From Propionicimonas sp020161015 (GTDB taxonomy: Bacteria; Actinomycetota; Actinomycetes; Propionibacteriales; Propionibacteriaceae): DNA of 64,000 nt. Shown piece by piece: positions 1 to 6,349 of this stretch. Both the position numbers and the translations under genes were made by a program. The notes beneath the pieces were generated by a model. It saw only the letters and a program-made list of their open reading frames with translations, had not been told where the DNA came from and did no database searches. Position 1 is the stretch's first letter. Each line of letters begins with the position of its first letter. Location: positions 1 to 64,000 of the forward strand of contig NZ_CAXWGX010000029.1 of assembly GCF_964266745.1 (NCBI RefSeq), written 5' to 3'.

Positions 1-52
1 TGAGTATGTCAACTCGACTTGGCCCCACCAGGACGGCTTGAGTTGGCCCCAC
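1..52. repeat. IS21 left end: terminal and internal repeats
   Basis: The terminal repeat is 1-28 and ends with the core TTGGCCCCAC. A second copy of the core lies at 31-52. The pattern mirrors the right end, and multiple transposase-binding repeats at each tip are typical of IS21 elements. Confidence 0.8.
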
Positions 53-806
53 CTGCTCGGGTGTGGGCGAGGCGGTAGCTGGTCGTGCCGGTTTCGATGA
101 TGGTGGCGTCGTAGGTCAGGCGGTCGACGATCGCGGCGCACAGGCGGGGGTCGGTGAAGGTCTTGGTCCAGCCGCTGAAGGGCTCGTTGGACGCGATCGC
201 GATCGCGGTCTTCTCCTCGCGCTCGGTCAGGACCTGGAATAGGAGTTCGGCGCCGCGACGGTCGAGTTGGAGATAGCCCAGCTCATCCAGACAGAGGAGA
301 TCAACCCGGCCGTAGCGGGCGATGACTTTGGTGAGGGCTCGGTCGTTCTCGGCTTCGGCGAGTTCGTTCACGAGTCGGGAGGCGAGGACGTAGCGGACCC
401 GGTGGCCGGCTTCGGCGGCGGCGGTGCCGAGCCCGATCAGCAGGTGTGTCTTCCCGGTTCCGGAGTCCCCGATCAGGCACAGCGGCCGGCCTTTGGCGAC
501 CCACTCGCCGCCGGCGAGGGTGTTGATCACCGCAGGGTTCAGGCTGGGGTTCGCGGCGTAGTCGAGCTCGTCAAGGCGTTTGGGTCGGGGGAAGCCGGCC
601 TCATGGACCCGGCGGGCCCGGCGGCGTTCGTCACGGTCGTCGCACTCGGCCAGGAGAAGCTCGGCGAGGAAGCCTTGGTAGGTGTGCTGCTCGCGGGTCG
701 CGGTCGCCGCTGCTTGGGCGGCGCGTTCGCGGATGGTGGGCAGGCGCAGGGTCCGGCAGGCGGTGTCGATCGCGACCTCGACGGCCTGGTCGGTGAGCTG
801 GGTCAT
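9..806 (-). CDS. istB: IstB-type transposition helper ATPase of IS21
   Basis: A 265-residue AAA+ ATPase that assists the IstA transposase in target capture. The Walker A motif is GDSGTGKT (about residue 100), and Walker B is DLLCLDELGY, followed by a sensor-like region (IAIASNEPF). The length is normal for IstB. The ATG at 804-806 overlaps the istA stop (ATGA), the translational coupling seen in IS21 elements. The stop lies inside the left terminal repeat, so the C-terminus is encoded by transposon-end DNA. No frameshift is seen. Confidence 0.92.
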   Translation of the reverse strand: MTQLTDQAVEVAIDTACRTLRLPTIRERAAQAAATATREQHTYQGFLAELLLAECDDRDERRRARRVHEAGFPRPKRLDELDYAANPSLNPAVINTLAGGEWVAKGRPLCLIGDSGTGKTHLLIGLGTAAAEAGHRVRYVLASRLVNELAEAENDRALTKVIARYGRVDLLCLDELGYLQLDRRGAELLFQVLTEREEKTAIAIASNEPFSGWTKTFTDPRLCAAIVDRLTYDATIIETGTTSYRLAHTRAGGANSSRPGGAKSS

Positions 807-2389
807 GTGGGGTTTCCTCCGGTGAGCAGGGTGTCGTAGGCGTCGACCGTGGGCAGCGGCCGGGTGTCGGCCGGATAGGCGATCCGGCCCTCGGCGGTGA
901 CCAGCCCGAGCTGGGGCCGGGTTTCGCCGGCGCGGCGGACCTCGACAGCGACCGCTTCCGGGGACAGCGCCCCCACTTGGAGGGCGGCTTCGAGGCCGGC
1001 GAGGACTTGGCGGTGGGGGTAGGTGCGGTGCAGCAGCAGGGCTTCGACCAGGGCTTGGGTTCCGGTCTTGTCGCCGTAGCGGGCCTTGGCCGCGGTCCAG
1101 TACCGCTCGTGGGTGCCGGTGAACACCCCGGCCTTGCGGGCCTGGGCCAGGGCGGTCGCGCCGGGCAGCGCGCCGGGCTTGTAGGCCAGCACCTCCAGGT
1201 AGTGGTCCAAGACCAGGGTGACCGAACCTCGTTCGGTGGCCCGTTCGTGTTCGGCGACCAGCCGGGGCCCGTCGAACACCTGCACGCTGGTGGCGCGGAG
1301 CAGGACTCGGACCTGGCGGCCGACGTAACGGACCGGTACCGAGTACTGGCATTGCCGCACCGTGACGCGGGCGTGCCGGTCGACCCGGGGCCGCAGGCTG
1401 ATCCCGGTCTCGAACGGCTCAGCCGGCAACGGCCGCAGCAGCGGCTGTTCGACAGCGAAGTCGTCCCCGACCAGCGAGGTTCGTTGCCCGACCCGGCGGT
1501 GATCATCCTTCGCGTCACACTTGGCGAGGTAGGCGTTCAGCTCGGCGAGGGTCTCGACTTTCGGCATGGGGACGGTGTGGTTGCGGCGGAACCGGCCACC
1601 CTCGCCCTCGACACCGCCCTTCTCGTGGGCGCCTTCGACACCGGGGCGGCAGTAGAACACGTCGAAGCCGTAGTGGGACCGGAACAGCACCCACCGGTCG
1701 GACTCGACCCTGGTCCGGCCGGTCAACACCCTGGAGACGGCGGCTTTCAGGTTGTCGTAGCGGATGTGAACGAACGGGGTCCCGCCGAGCTGCTCGAAGG
1801 CGTAGCGGTGGCCGTCCAGGAACGCTTCCTGCGAGGCCGTCGCATAGGCGCGGTGGATCGCCTTGCCTGAATACGACAGCCGCAGCGTGAACATGAACAC
1901 CTTGGTCTTCACCCCGGCCCACACGATCCACAGATCAGCGAAGTCGACCTCGGCCTCGGCACCGGCCGGGTGGGTTTGCGGGACGAACACCTCAGCCAGC
2001 TGCCGACCCGCCTCGGCGGCGATCCGCGGGCGGGCTTCACGCACATAGTCACGGACCGTGGAGTAGGCCACCACCAGTTGGTGCTCCTCCAAGAGGCGTT
2101 CCCGGATCCGCAGCGCGGTGTGACGCTGCTTACGCGGGGCGTCCAGATCCGCCCGGAGCATCGCGTCGATCAACGGCTTCACCGGGTCCAGCACCGGCGC
2201 CGCACGCACCGGCACCTTCCGCGCGGGTGGCTCAGCAGAGGCCAACGCCTGCCGGACCGTGCGCCGGTGGACCCCGTGCCTCGCCGCGAGTTCGCGGATC
2301 GACACATCCGGATCATCCCGCCGGTCCCTACGGATCGCTTCGAACACCCTGACACGACTCCCAACAGACACTCCGGCCCACCCCCACAC
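803..2389 (-). CDS. istA: IstA-type DDE transposase of IS21
   Basis: A 528-residue transposase. An N-terminal helix-turn-helix (VSIRELAARHGVHRRTVRQAL, about 28-48) precedes an integrase-like catalytic core beginning with AEVDFADLWI (first catalytic Asp). The second Asp is in VHIRYDNLKAAV, and a Glu-rich stretch (GVEGAHEKGGVEGEGG) supplies the final acidic residue. A C-terminal DNA-binding region follows. A GTG a few codons in (VSVGSRVRVFEAIRR) could be the real start. It lies upstream of istB with a 4-nt overlap. Length and domain order match full-length IS21 transposases. Confidence 0.92.
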   Translation of the reverse strand: MWGWAGVSVGSRVRVFEAIRRDRRDDPDVSIRELAARHGVHRRTVRQALASAEPPARKVPVRAAPVLDPVKPLIDAMLRADLDAPRKQRHTALRIRERLLEEHQLVVAYSTVRDYVREARPRIAAEAGRQLAEVFVPQTHPAGAEAEVDFADLWIVWAGVKTKVFMFTLRLSYSGKAIHRAYATASQEAFLDGHRYAFEQLGGTPFVHIRYDNLKAAVSRVLTGRTRVESDRWVLFRSHYGFDVFYCRPGVEGAHEKGGVEGEGGRFRRNHTVPMPKVETLAELNAYLAKCDAKDDHRRVGQRTSLVGDDFAVEQPLLRPLPAEPFETGISLRPRVDRHARVTVRQCQYSVPVRYVGRQVRVLLRATSVQVFDGPRLVAEHERATERGSVTLVLDHYLEVLAYKPGALPGATALAQARKAGVFTGTHERYWTAAKARYGDKTGTQALVEALLLHRTYPHRQVLAGLEAALQVGALSPEAVAVEVRRAGETRPQLGLVTAEGRIAYPADTRPLPTVDAYDTLLTGGNPT

Positions 2390-2420
2390 TCATCGACGAA
2401 CTTGCCGTCGACCAGCGTCA

Positions 2421-2517
2421 GGTGGGGCCAGATCAGACCGTCACAACCACCCCGGAGTGTCGCGGCCGGGGCCAGATCAGACCGTCACAGTGGGGCCAAA
2501 TCAGAGTGTCATTCCCA
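2421..2517. repeat. IS21 right end: terminal and internal repeats
   Basis: Three copies of a GGGGCCARATCAGA-type repeat lie at 2421-2443, 2467-2488 and 2490-2517. The outermost copy is the inverted partner of 1-28. The two inner copies share the stretch GGGGCCAGATCAGACCGTCA. Confidence 0.8.
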
Positions 2518-2666
2518 ACACCATCAGACGCCGAATCGCTGCGGGCGTGCTGCCGGCGTCCCGGTGCGGCGCGCGACTCATTCGCGTACGAGCGGCAGAC
2601 CTGGAAAGCGTCCTTCACCCGATCGCGATCGGTCAGCGGGCGCAGTGGCGCCGCCGAGCATGGTGA
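2518..2666 (+). pseudogene. 3' fragment of an excisionase/HTH gene cut by IS21
   Basis: Directly after the IS right tip an open frame reads TIRRRIAAGVLPASRCGARL followed by an IRVRAADLESVLHPI segment and stops at 2664-2666. This is the second half of the MerR-like winged helix found in excisionases and helix-turn-helix-17 proteins: recognition helix, wing with LPASR..GARLIRV, and the final D-L-E-x-L-x-P-I helix. The first helix and start codon are missing, presumably left of the window on the other side of the IS. No alternative start restores a full domain. The integrase of the same island lies 2 kb downstream. Identification is from motif recognition only. Confidence 0.65.
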
Positions 2667-2765
2667 GGAGAGCCCGGGCCGATGCGCTCCCCAACAGACG
2701 GGCCCACGCACTGCCTACCTGCACGCGTTGCGGGGGCGCAGTCCGCAAGTTATCTTGGAGGCGTG

Positions 2766-2993
2766 ATGGATGAGCCGATCATCGCACCTTCGGCTTTCAA
2801 ACACGGCCTCAGCCGTGAGGACATCCTGCACGCATACAGGAACCCCCTGCGGATCTGGGATCTCGGAGACGGGCTCACCATGATGATCGGCCCCAACCGG
2901 GCCGCCCTCATCCTCGAAGTCGGATACGTGGAAGGCGACGTGGCGATGGTGATCGTCCACGCCATGCCGGCCCGAGACAAGTTCCTCAGGTGA
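2766..2993 (+). CDS. Small BrnT-like toxin candidate
   Basis: A 75-residue protein. The segment FKHGLSREDILHAYRNPLRI resembles the core of BrnT/RelE-fold toxins (KHGVSxEEAxxxFxDPL), and it ends in a short beta-rich tail VIVHAMPARDKFLR. An alternative GTG at 2763 is in frame. I prefer the ATG because the TTGGAGG at 2755-2761 is too close to the GTG. The stop TGA shares one base with the next ATG (TGATG), so the two genes are translationally coupled. The BrnT relationship is weak and rests on motif similarity, and the toxin role is inferred from pairing with the next gene. Confidence 0.55.
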   Translation: MDEPIIAPSAFKHGLSREDILHAYRNPLRIWDLGDGLTMMIGPNRAALILEVGYVEGDVAMVIVHAMPARDKFLR

Positions 2994-3268
2994 TGACGAT
3001 GCCCCGCACAGTTGACGAGATCCTCCAGCACGCAGACGAACTTGCCGCGCGGTTCGAGGACTACGAGCCCGACCCCGCCGACGAACTCGACCCCGGCGCC
3101 GTCGCGCTGCTCCGCGCCGCAATCCAGGAACGCTCCGAAGCCGAGCGGCACGTCCTCGACGCGATCAAGGCCGCGCGGGAAACGGGCATGTCTTGGGCGG
3201 CCATCGGGCTCTTCGTCGGCACCTCAGGAGAGGCCGCGCGCCAGCGCTACGGGAACAAGGTCGCATAA
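2993..3268 (+). CDS. HTH antitoxin-like partner protein
   Basis: A 91-residue acidic protein: an N-terminal helical part (VDEILQHADELAARFEDYEP), a central helix, and a C-terminal helix-turn-helix (ARETGMSWAAIGLFVGTSGE followed by AARQRYG) like region-4/AsnC-type DNA-binding motifs. Such a layout suits an antitoxin that neutralises the preceding protein and represses its own promoter. The start ATG at 2993 overlaps the upstream stop; a GTG at 2990 and an ATG at 2999 are in-frame alternatives. About 100 nt separate it from the next small gene. Function is inferred from arrangement, not from a recognised family. Confidence 0.55.
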   Translation: MTMPRTVDEILQHADELAARFEDYEPDPADELDPGAVALLRAAIQERSEAERHVLDAIKAARETGMSWAAIGLFVGTSGEAARQRYGNKVA

Positions 3269-3368
3269 GGCACCACCGCCCGCCAAGGCCTGGGCAATCT
3301 GGCGCGCCAAACGTGCTCATCACGCCACTTCAGCGCCCGGTGTCAGCGTCCAGTGGCAGCATTGTCAT

Positions 3369-3509
3369 ATGCCGAGCGAAACCCAATCCGGGCCCCCTGC
3401 GCAACCTCCGCCCGACCGTGAGTGGGTGACGACGGAGAGCATCAGGAATGAGCCAAAGCAGACCGGGTCTCGCTCGGGTCCAGTGAGACGCGGAAAGGAG
3501 CGGTCGTGA
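3369..3509 (+). CDS. Proline-rich mini-protein 1 (PPPDR-x-WVTT family)
   Basis: A 46-residue unrecognised protein: a short polar start, a Pro/Gln-rich linker, the motif PPPDREWVTTESI, then a basic tail rich in Arg, Lys and Ser. The ATG lacks a clear Shine-Dalgarno sequence. Its stop TGA (3507-3509) overlaps the GTG of the next paralogue (GTGA). The same motif recurs in the three following genes, which argues that this is a real coding sequence and not chance. There is no signal peptide, membrane helix or cysteine. It is the first gene of a compact run reaching to 4587. Confidence 0.6.
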   Translation: MPSETQSGPPAQPPPDREWVTTESIRNEPKQTGSRSGPVRRGKERS

Positions 3510-3655
3510 GCGACGCCAACCCTCAAGGGGGCGCCACGCCACCGGCTCCACAGCCGCCGCCTGACCGGAGTTGGGTCACAACGGAGCTGATCAAGGAGAA
3601 CCCTCATCCGCCGGCGGCTCCACGTCCGGAGAAGACTGAGAAGCTAGTGAGCTAG
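3506..3655 (+). CDS. Proline-rich mini-protein 2 (PPPDR-x-WVTT family)
   Basis: A 49-residue paralogue of its neighbours: Gly/Pro-rich N-terminus, motif QPPPDRSWVTTELIKENP, then a Pro-rich and finally charged tail (PRPEKTEKLVS). The GTG start at 3506 has a good AAGGAG about 6 nt upstream and overlaps the previous stop, so it is probably translated by coupling. The family is not known to me. The conserved Trp-Val-Thr-Thr after Pro-Pro-Asp-Arg looks like a short linear binding motif, but that is inference. Confidence 0.65.
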   Translation: MSDANPQGGATPPAPQPPPDRSWVTTELIKENPHPPAAPRPEKTEKLVS

Positions 3656-3663
3656 GGGTTGGA

Positions 3664-3849
3664 GTGAGTACACACGATTCGGAGGCGAAGCCCTCTGGGC
3701 CACCGGAACCTGCGCCGAAGCCGCCGGCAGACAAAGGTTGGCTGTCGACCGCCACCTTGAAGCTCAGCGATCCATCCACCGGCGAGACCTTCGCCGCTCC
3801 CTCTGGCGAAGGATTCTCGGCGATACCGCCGGATTCGATGGAACGATGA
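3664..3849 (+). CDS. Proline-rich mini-protein 3 (divergent motif)
   Basis: A 61-residue protein starting with GTG at 3664, 8 nt after the previous stop and preceded by AGGGG. It carries a degenerate family motif, KPPADKGWLSTATLKL, in which Asp-Arg-x-Trp-Val-Thr-Thr has become Asp-Lys-x-Trp-Leu-Ser-Thr. The C-terminal part is longer (TGETFAAPSGEGFSAIPPD). Its stop TGA at 3847-3849 overlaps the ATG of the next gene. It is the most divergent copy of the four, so it may have specialised. Confidence 0.6.
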   Translation: MSTHDSEAKPSGPPEPAPKPPADKGWLSTATLKLSDPSTGETFAAPSGEGFSAIPPDSMER

Positions 3850-4037
3850 CCCCAGTTCGCGGTAATCAGGGGCGCAACAGCAACACACCCAACGCGCTCC
3901 CTAGTGCACCGGACCGGCGGCTGCAGGGAGTAATGCCGGACTCTGCCCCCAAACCACCGCCCGATCGCACGTGGGTGACCACCGCATCGTTGAGAGCAAG
4001 CGGCCAACCCAACGACCTGACCGGCAATGATGAGTGA
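3846..4037 (+). CDS. Proline-rich mini-protein 4 (PPPDR-x-WVTT family)
   Basis: A 63-residue protein: a polar N-terminus, then KPPPDRTWVTTASLRAS and an acidic end. The ATG overlaps the previous stop (ATGA), and the stop lies inside the next gene (11-nt overlap). An internal ATG (VMPDSAPKPPPDR) would give a shorter product closer in length to mini-protein 1. Position between three paralogues and a membrane protein suggests all five are co-translated. Confidence 0.6.
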   Translation: MTPVRGNQGRNSNTPNALPSAPDRRLQGVMPDSAPKPPPDRTWVTTASLRASGQPNDLTGNDE

Positions 4038-4587
4038 CCAAGGCGTCGTCTATTCACGGTTCATCGATAGTCAACTGGAAGCCGAGCTTGCCCGCCGCGC
4101 ATCGCTGGACGACCGCGGCGCCAAGCTTCAGCAGGCCGCGAGTGTCACCGTGGGGCTTCTGGCCACTGCATTGGGCCTGCTTCTCGGCAGTACTCAGGCA
4201 CTCTCTGGTTGGCCCCTTGGCCTGTTCGTAGCTAGCTTCGTAGTGCTCGTCGCAGCATTCCTGTGCGGCGTCTTCGCCACGAGGCTGACCACCTACGAGG
4301 TGGCCGACTCCGCAACCTTTGCCAAGATGCTCGGCGATCACTGGGTAGACAGTGAGGTCGACAGCCGCAACGTCACGGCTTGGCTCAACGCAAGGACTGT
4401 CGAAGCAATGCGCCCCGGAAACAACTTCAAGGCGGCAATGCTCTCATTTGGGATCTGGGCTCAAGGCGCCGGGATCCTCGTGGGGGCCATAGCGGTGATC
4501 CTCGTGGCCGCTGGAGGCATTTCGGCCCACACGCCTCAGATCCTTCCAACCGTCTCGGCGCCGGTTCCCACAGCAACTCCCAGCTGA
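4027..4587 (+). CDS. Three-helix membrane protein, SLATT-like architecture
   Basis: A 186-residue membrane protein. A charged N-terminal helix (FIDSQLEAELARRASLDDRG) precedes two hydrophobic segments at about 38-56 and 62-84. A ~50-residue soluble loop follows, then a third membrane segment at about 136-162 and a Pro/Thr-rich end. An amphipathic helix followed by a tight membrane hairpin recalls SLATT/PycTM-type effector modules that act with nucleotide-signalling defence systems, but no sensor or cyclase is visible here. Starts at 4027 and 4030 are both possible. It overlaps mini-protein 4 and is the last gene of the operon. The family assignment is tentative. Confidence 0.6.
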   Translation: MMSDQGVVYSRFIDSQLEAELARRASLDDRGAKLQQAASVTVGLLATALGLLLGSTQALSGWPLGLFVASFVVLVAAFLCGVFATRLTTYEVADSATFAKMLGDHWVDSEVDSRNVTAWLNARTVEAMRPGNNFKAAMLSFGIWAQGAGILVGAIAVILVAAGGISAHTPQILPTVSAPVPTATPS

Positions 4588-4711
4588 CGAGCCCTTGGCG
4601 GCCGCGCTCCTGGGACTTGGCTAGGTGGACTCCCACGACCTCGCCAGCCCCTGGATGCCTTCAGCCAAATCTGAAGGAGAAGGCACGCTCCACTACCGGA
4701 CCAACGCCGCG

Positions 4712-5959
4712 CTACCCCGCGCTATCACTCGGTTCGGCGAGCAGCGCCATGCGCTCGGCGATGATCCGGTCCCTGCCCTCGGCGACGTGCTGGTAGACCA
4801 GCGCTGCCTTCGTCGTGGAGTGACCCATCCGCGCCATCAGCTCTGCCAGCGTGGCGCCAGCTTGAGCCGCCATCGTGGCCGCACTGTGTCGGAGGTCATG
4901 GACCCGCAGGTCCGGCCGGCCAGCGACTCGACGGGCGCGGTGGTAGGTCTTGAAGAGTGTGTTCACGTGTAGGTGGCCGGTGCGGGCCGCGTTCGGGAAG
5001 AGCAGACCGTCCGGGCCAGACATGGCGTGCTCGGCGAGATGCCGCTTGAGCGGCTGGCGAAGGTTCGGCGGCAGCGCGATCGTGCGAACGCCTGCGCGCG
5101 ACTTCGGCGTACCGACCGTCGGCTGGCCCTTCCGCCACACCACGGCCCGTTCGACCCGCACCGTCATCGAGGCCAGGTCGACGTCCTTGCGCCGCAGCTC
5201 GCTGACCTCTCCCCAGCGGAGGCCGCACCAGGCGGCGAGCAGGATCAGCGCGCGGTACTTCTCGGGCATGTTCTCCACGATCGTCGCGATTTGCTGCGGA
5301 GTGGCGGGCTTGGGCTCGAAGGTACGGTGCACGACGATCGGGCGCTCGACCTTGCATGGGGAGTCGGAGATGAGCGGGCGGCGACCGGTGCTCGCACTGC
5401 GCATGATGGTCGACAGCAGCGCGTAGGCGTGGCTGCGCCGAGTGGGCGCGGCGGGCAGCAGGGTCGCGTACCAGTCGTCGATGTCGTCCGCGGTGATGTC
5501 CCCGAGCCGCATGTCGCCGAGTTCGGGGTAGATCTGCTTCTCGAGGAGGGCGTGATAGAGGTCCATCGTCCTCGGTTTGAGCGGCTGGCCGTCGCGGGTG
5601 CGGCGGTTCTGGATCCAGGTCTCTGCGTACTCTCGCAGCGTGGGGGTCTCGACCTCCTTGGGGTCGGGCGGTCGCCAGCGGTGCTCCTCGATCTCCGCCC
5701 GGCGCATCGCGAGCCAGGCGTCGGCGTCGCCCTTCGTCTCGAAGGTCACGGGTGCCAGATGACGCTCGCCGTCCTCGCCGAGATAGCTCGCCTGGTACCG
5801 GCCAGACCTCTGCTTCGCGATCTTGCCGAACGACCGCCGCCGACGGGTAGGTTGGGTTCGACCGGACGCACGGGACGCTGAGGCCACTCGAGACGTGGCA
5901 AGCGGCTGACCCGCTGTCCGCGGTCCGGTACCCGTCATCCTGTCACCTTCGCTCTGCAT
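4712..5959 (-). CDS. Tyrosine recombinase (integrase) of the island
   Basis: A 415-residue phage-type integrase. A basic N-terminal arm-binding region is followed by the sentence-like GKIAKQRSGRYQASYLGEDG domain, the SAM-like core-binding domain (about 105-200) and the catalytic domain (about 215-400). Catalytic residues visible are R248 (GLRWGEV), K286, H354 and R357 (HDLRHSAA), H380 (GHST) and nucleophile Y389 (ALVYQHV). All are present, so it looks active. It is transcribed away from the attachment site at 6107-6128, about 150 nt from its start. The cognate excisionase seems to have been broken by the IS at 2517. Confidence 0.93.
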   Translation of the reverse strand: MQSEGDRMTGTGPRTAGQPLATSRVASASRASGRTQPTRRRRSFGKIAKQRSGRYQASYLGEDGERHLAPVTFETKGDADAWLAMRRAEIEEHRWRPPDPKEVETPTLREYAETWIQNRRTRDGQPLKPRTMDLYHALLEKQIYPELGDMRLGDITADDIDDWYATLLPAAPTRRSHAYALLSTIMRSASTGRRPLISDSPCKVERPIVVHRTFEPKPATPQQIATIVENMPEKYRALILLAAWCGLRWGEVSELRRKDVDLASMTVRVERAVVWRKGQPTVGTPKSRAGVRTIALPPNLRQPLKRHLAEHAMSGPDGLLFPNAARTGHLHVNTLFKTYHRARRVAGRPDLRVHDLRHSAATMAAQAGATLAELMARMGHSTTKAALVYQHVAEGRDRIIAERMALLAEPSDSAG

Positions 5960-5982
5960 CCTTATTGCATCCTAACGCATCC
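5956..5982. promoter_or_regulatory. Three phased GCATCC repeats at the int start
   Basis: GCATCC occurs at 5956-5961, 5967-5972 and 5977-5982, spaced 11 and 10 nt, i.e. on one face of the helix. The first overlaps the integrase ATG. They could be arm-type integrase sites or an operator for self-repression. This is inference from the spacing only. Confidence 0.4.
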
Positions 5983-6106
5983 CAACTTGGGCCCATTTCT
6001 GCCTACTTCTGCACCAGACACCGTGCCGCAATGTCGGGCATATCACCTAGTCAGTGAGCGGTAATCCGGTAGTCAGACCAAGCCTCCGAGAGGCCTTAGG
6101 TGTGCA

Positions 6107-6128
6107 GTTCAAATCCTGTCACCCCGAC
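6107..6128 (+). other. Attachment site core: tRNA-Pro-like 3' end
   Basis: The sequence GTTCAAATCCTGTCACCCCG plus AC matches the T-loop, T-stem 3' strand and acceptor 3' strand of a bacterial tRNA, and the CACCCCG-A end fits tRNA-Pro (C1-G72, A73). Upstream, the T-stem 5' strand is imperfect and there is no anticodon arm, so only the 3' part is present. This is what remains at one end after site-specific integration into a tRNA. The intact tRNA-Pro should lie beyond the left edge of the window. Confidence 0.6.
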
Positions 6129-6133
6129 GGCAT

Positions 6134-6180
6134 GAAAGCCGCTCTCACCAGGGACTAGATCCCCAGCGGGAGCGGCTTTC
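6134..6180 (+). terminator. Hairpin after the tRNA remnant
   Basis: GAAAGCCGCTC (6134-6144) pairs perfectly with GAGCGGCTTTC (6170-6180). It lies 6 nt after the tRNA-like end, so it is probably the terminator of the original tRNA gene, now left beside the island. The 3' side has no strong T tract. Confidence 0.55.
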
Positions 6181-6240
6181 CGCGTTTGGTGCGCCAGCTC
6201 ATCCGGCCGAGCGTGGCCCCCCAGGCTCCCCGAATCGGCG

Positions 6241-6279
6241 TGCACCGTTCCTGACCGAGTATGGGTCACAACGGTGCAC
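6241..6279 (+). other. Orphan copy of the PDR-x-WVTT coding motif
   Basis: The plus-strand frame reads TVPDRVWVTTVHVEG with no start codon or clear stop context. At the DNA level 6250-6274 matches 3560-3584 in mini-protein 2 at 21 of 25 positions, and the encoded motif is preserved. It lies outside the attachment core, so it is either a remnant of an older island or part of a neighbouring decayed copy. No intact gene can be assigned. Confidence 0.45.
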
Positions 6280-6349
6280 GTTGAGGGATGGGAAGGGGCA
6301 GGGGCCGCGTCGAGGCCGTTCGACGCGACCCCTGCTGCTCGTGGGTCGG

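Larger units (their letters stand above)
1..2517 (-). mobile_element. Complete IS21-family insertion sequence
   Basis: The element carries istA and istB on the minus strand, bounded by 28-nt imperfect terminal inverted repeats at 1-28 and 2490-2517 (20 of 28 positions match by eye). Both tips are 5'-TG...CA-3', and extra internal copies of the GTGGGGCCA core lie inside each end, as is usual for IS21. Both genes are open and overlap by 4 nt, so the element looks intact. Its left tip coincides with base 1 of the window, so the left flank and any target duplication cannot be seen. On the right it runs straight into an excisionase-like reading frame. Confidence 0.9.
5960..6349. other. Gene-free island border, 390 nt
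   Basis: The stretch between int and the beta-glucosidase gene contains the GCATCC repeats, a tRNA-like 3' end, a hairpin and an isolated copy of the PDR-x-WVTT motif, each listed separately. I see no complete gene in it. Confidence 0.7.

Noticed and set aside
631..1518. Long overlapping open frames opposite or within istA/istB and other genes
   Set aside because: High G+C content leaves alternative frames open; these have Arg/Pro/Ala-rich, low-complexity sequences with no domains, whereas the chosen frames carry complete motifs.
3012..3509. A 165-residue frame covering mini-protein 1
   Set aside because: Its first 119 codons run out of frame through the HTH antitoxin-like gene; only the part from 3369 carries the family motif.
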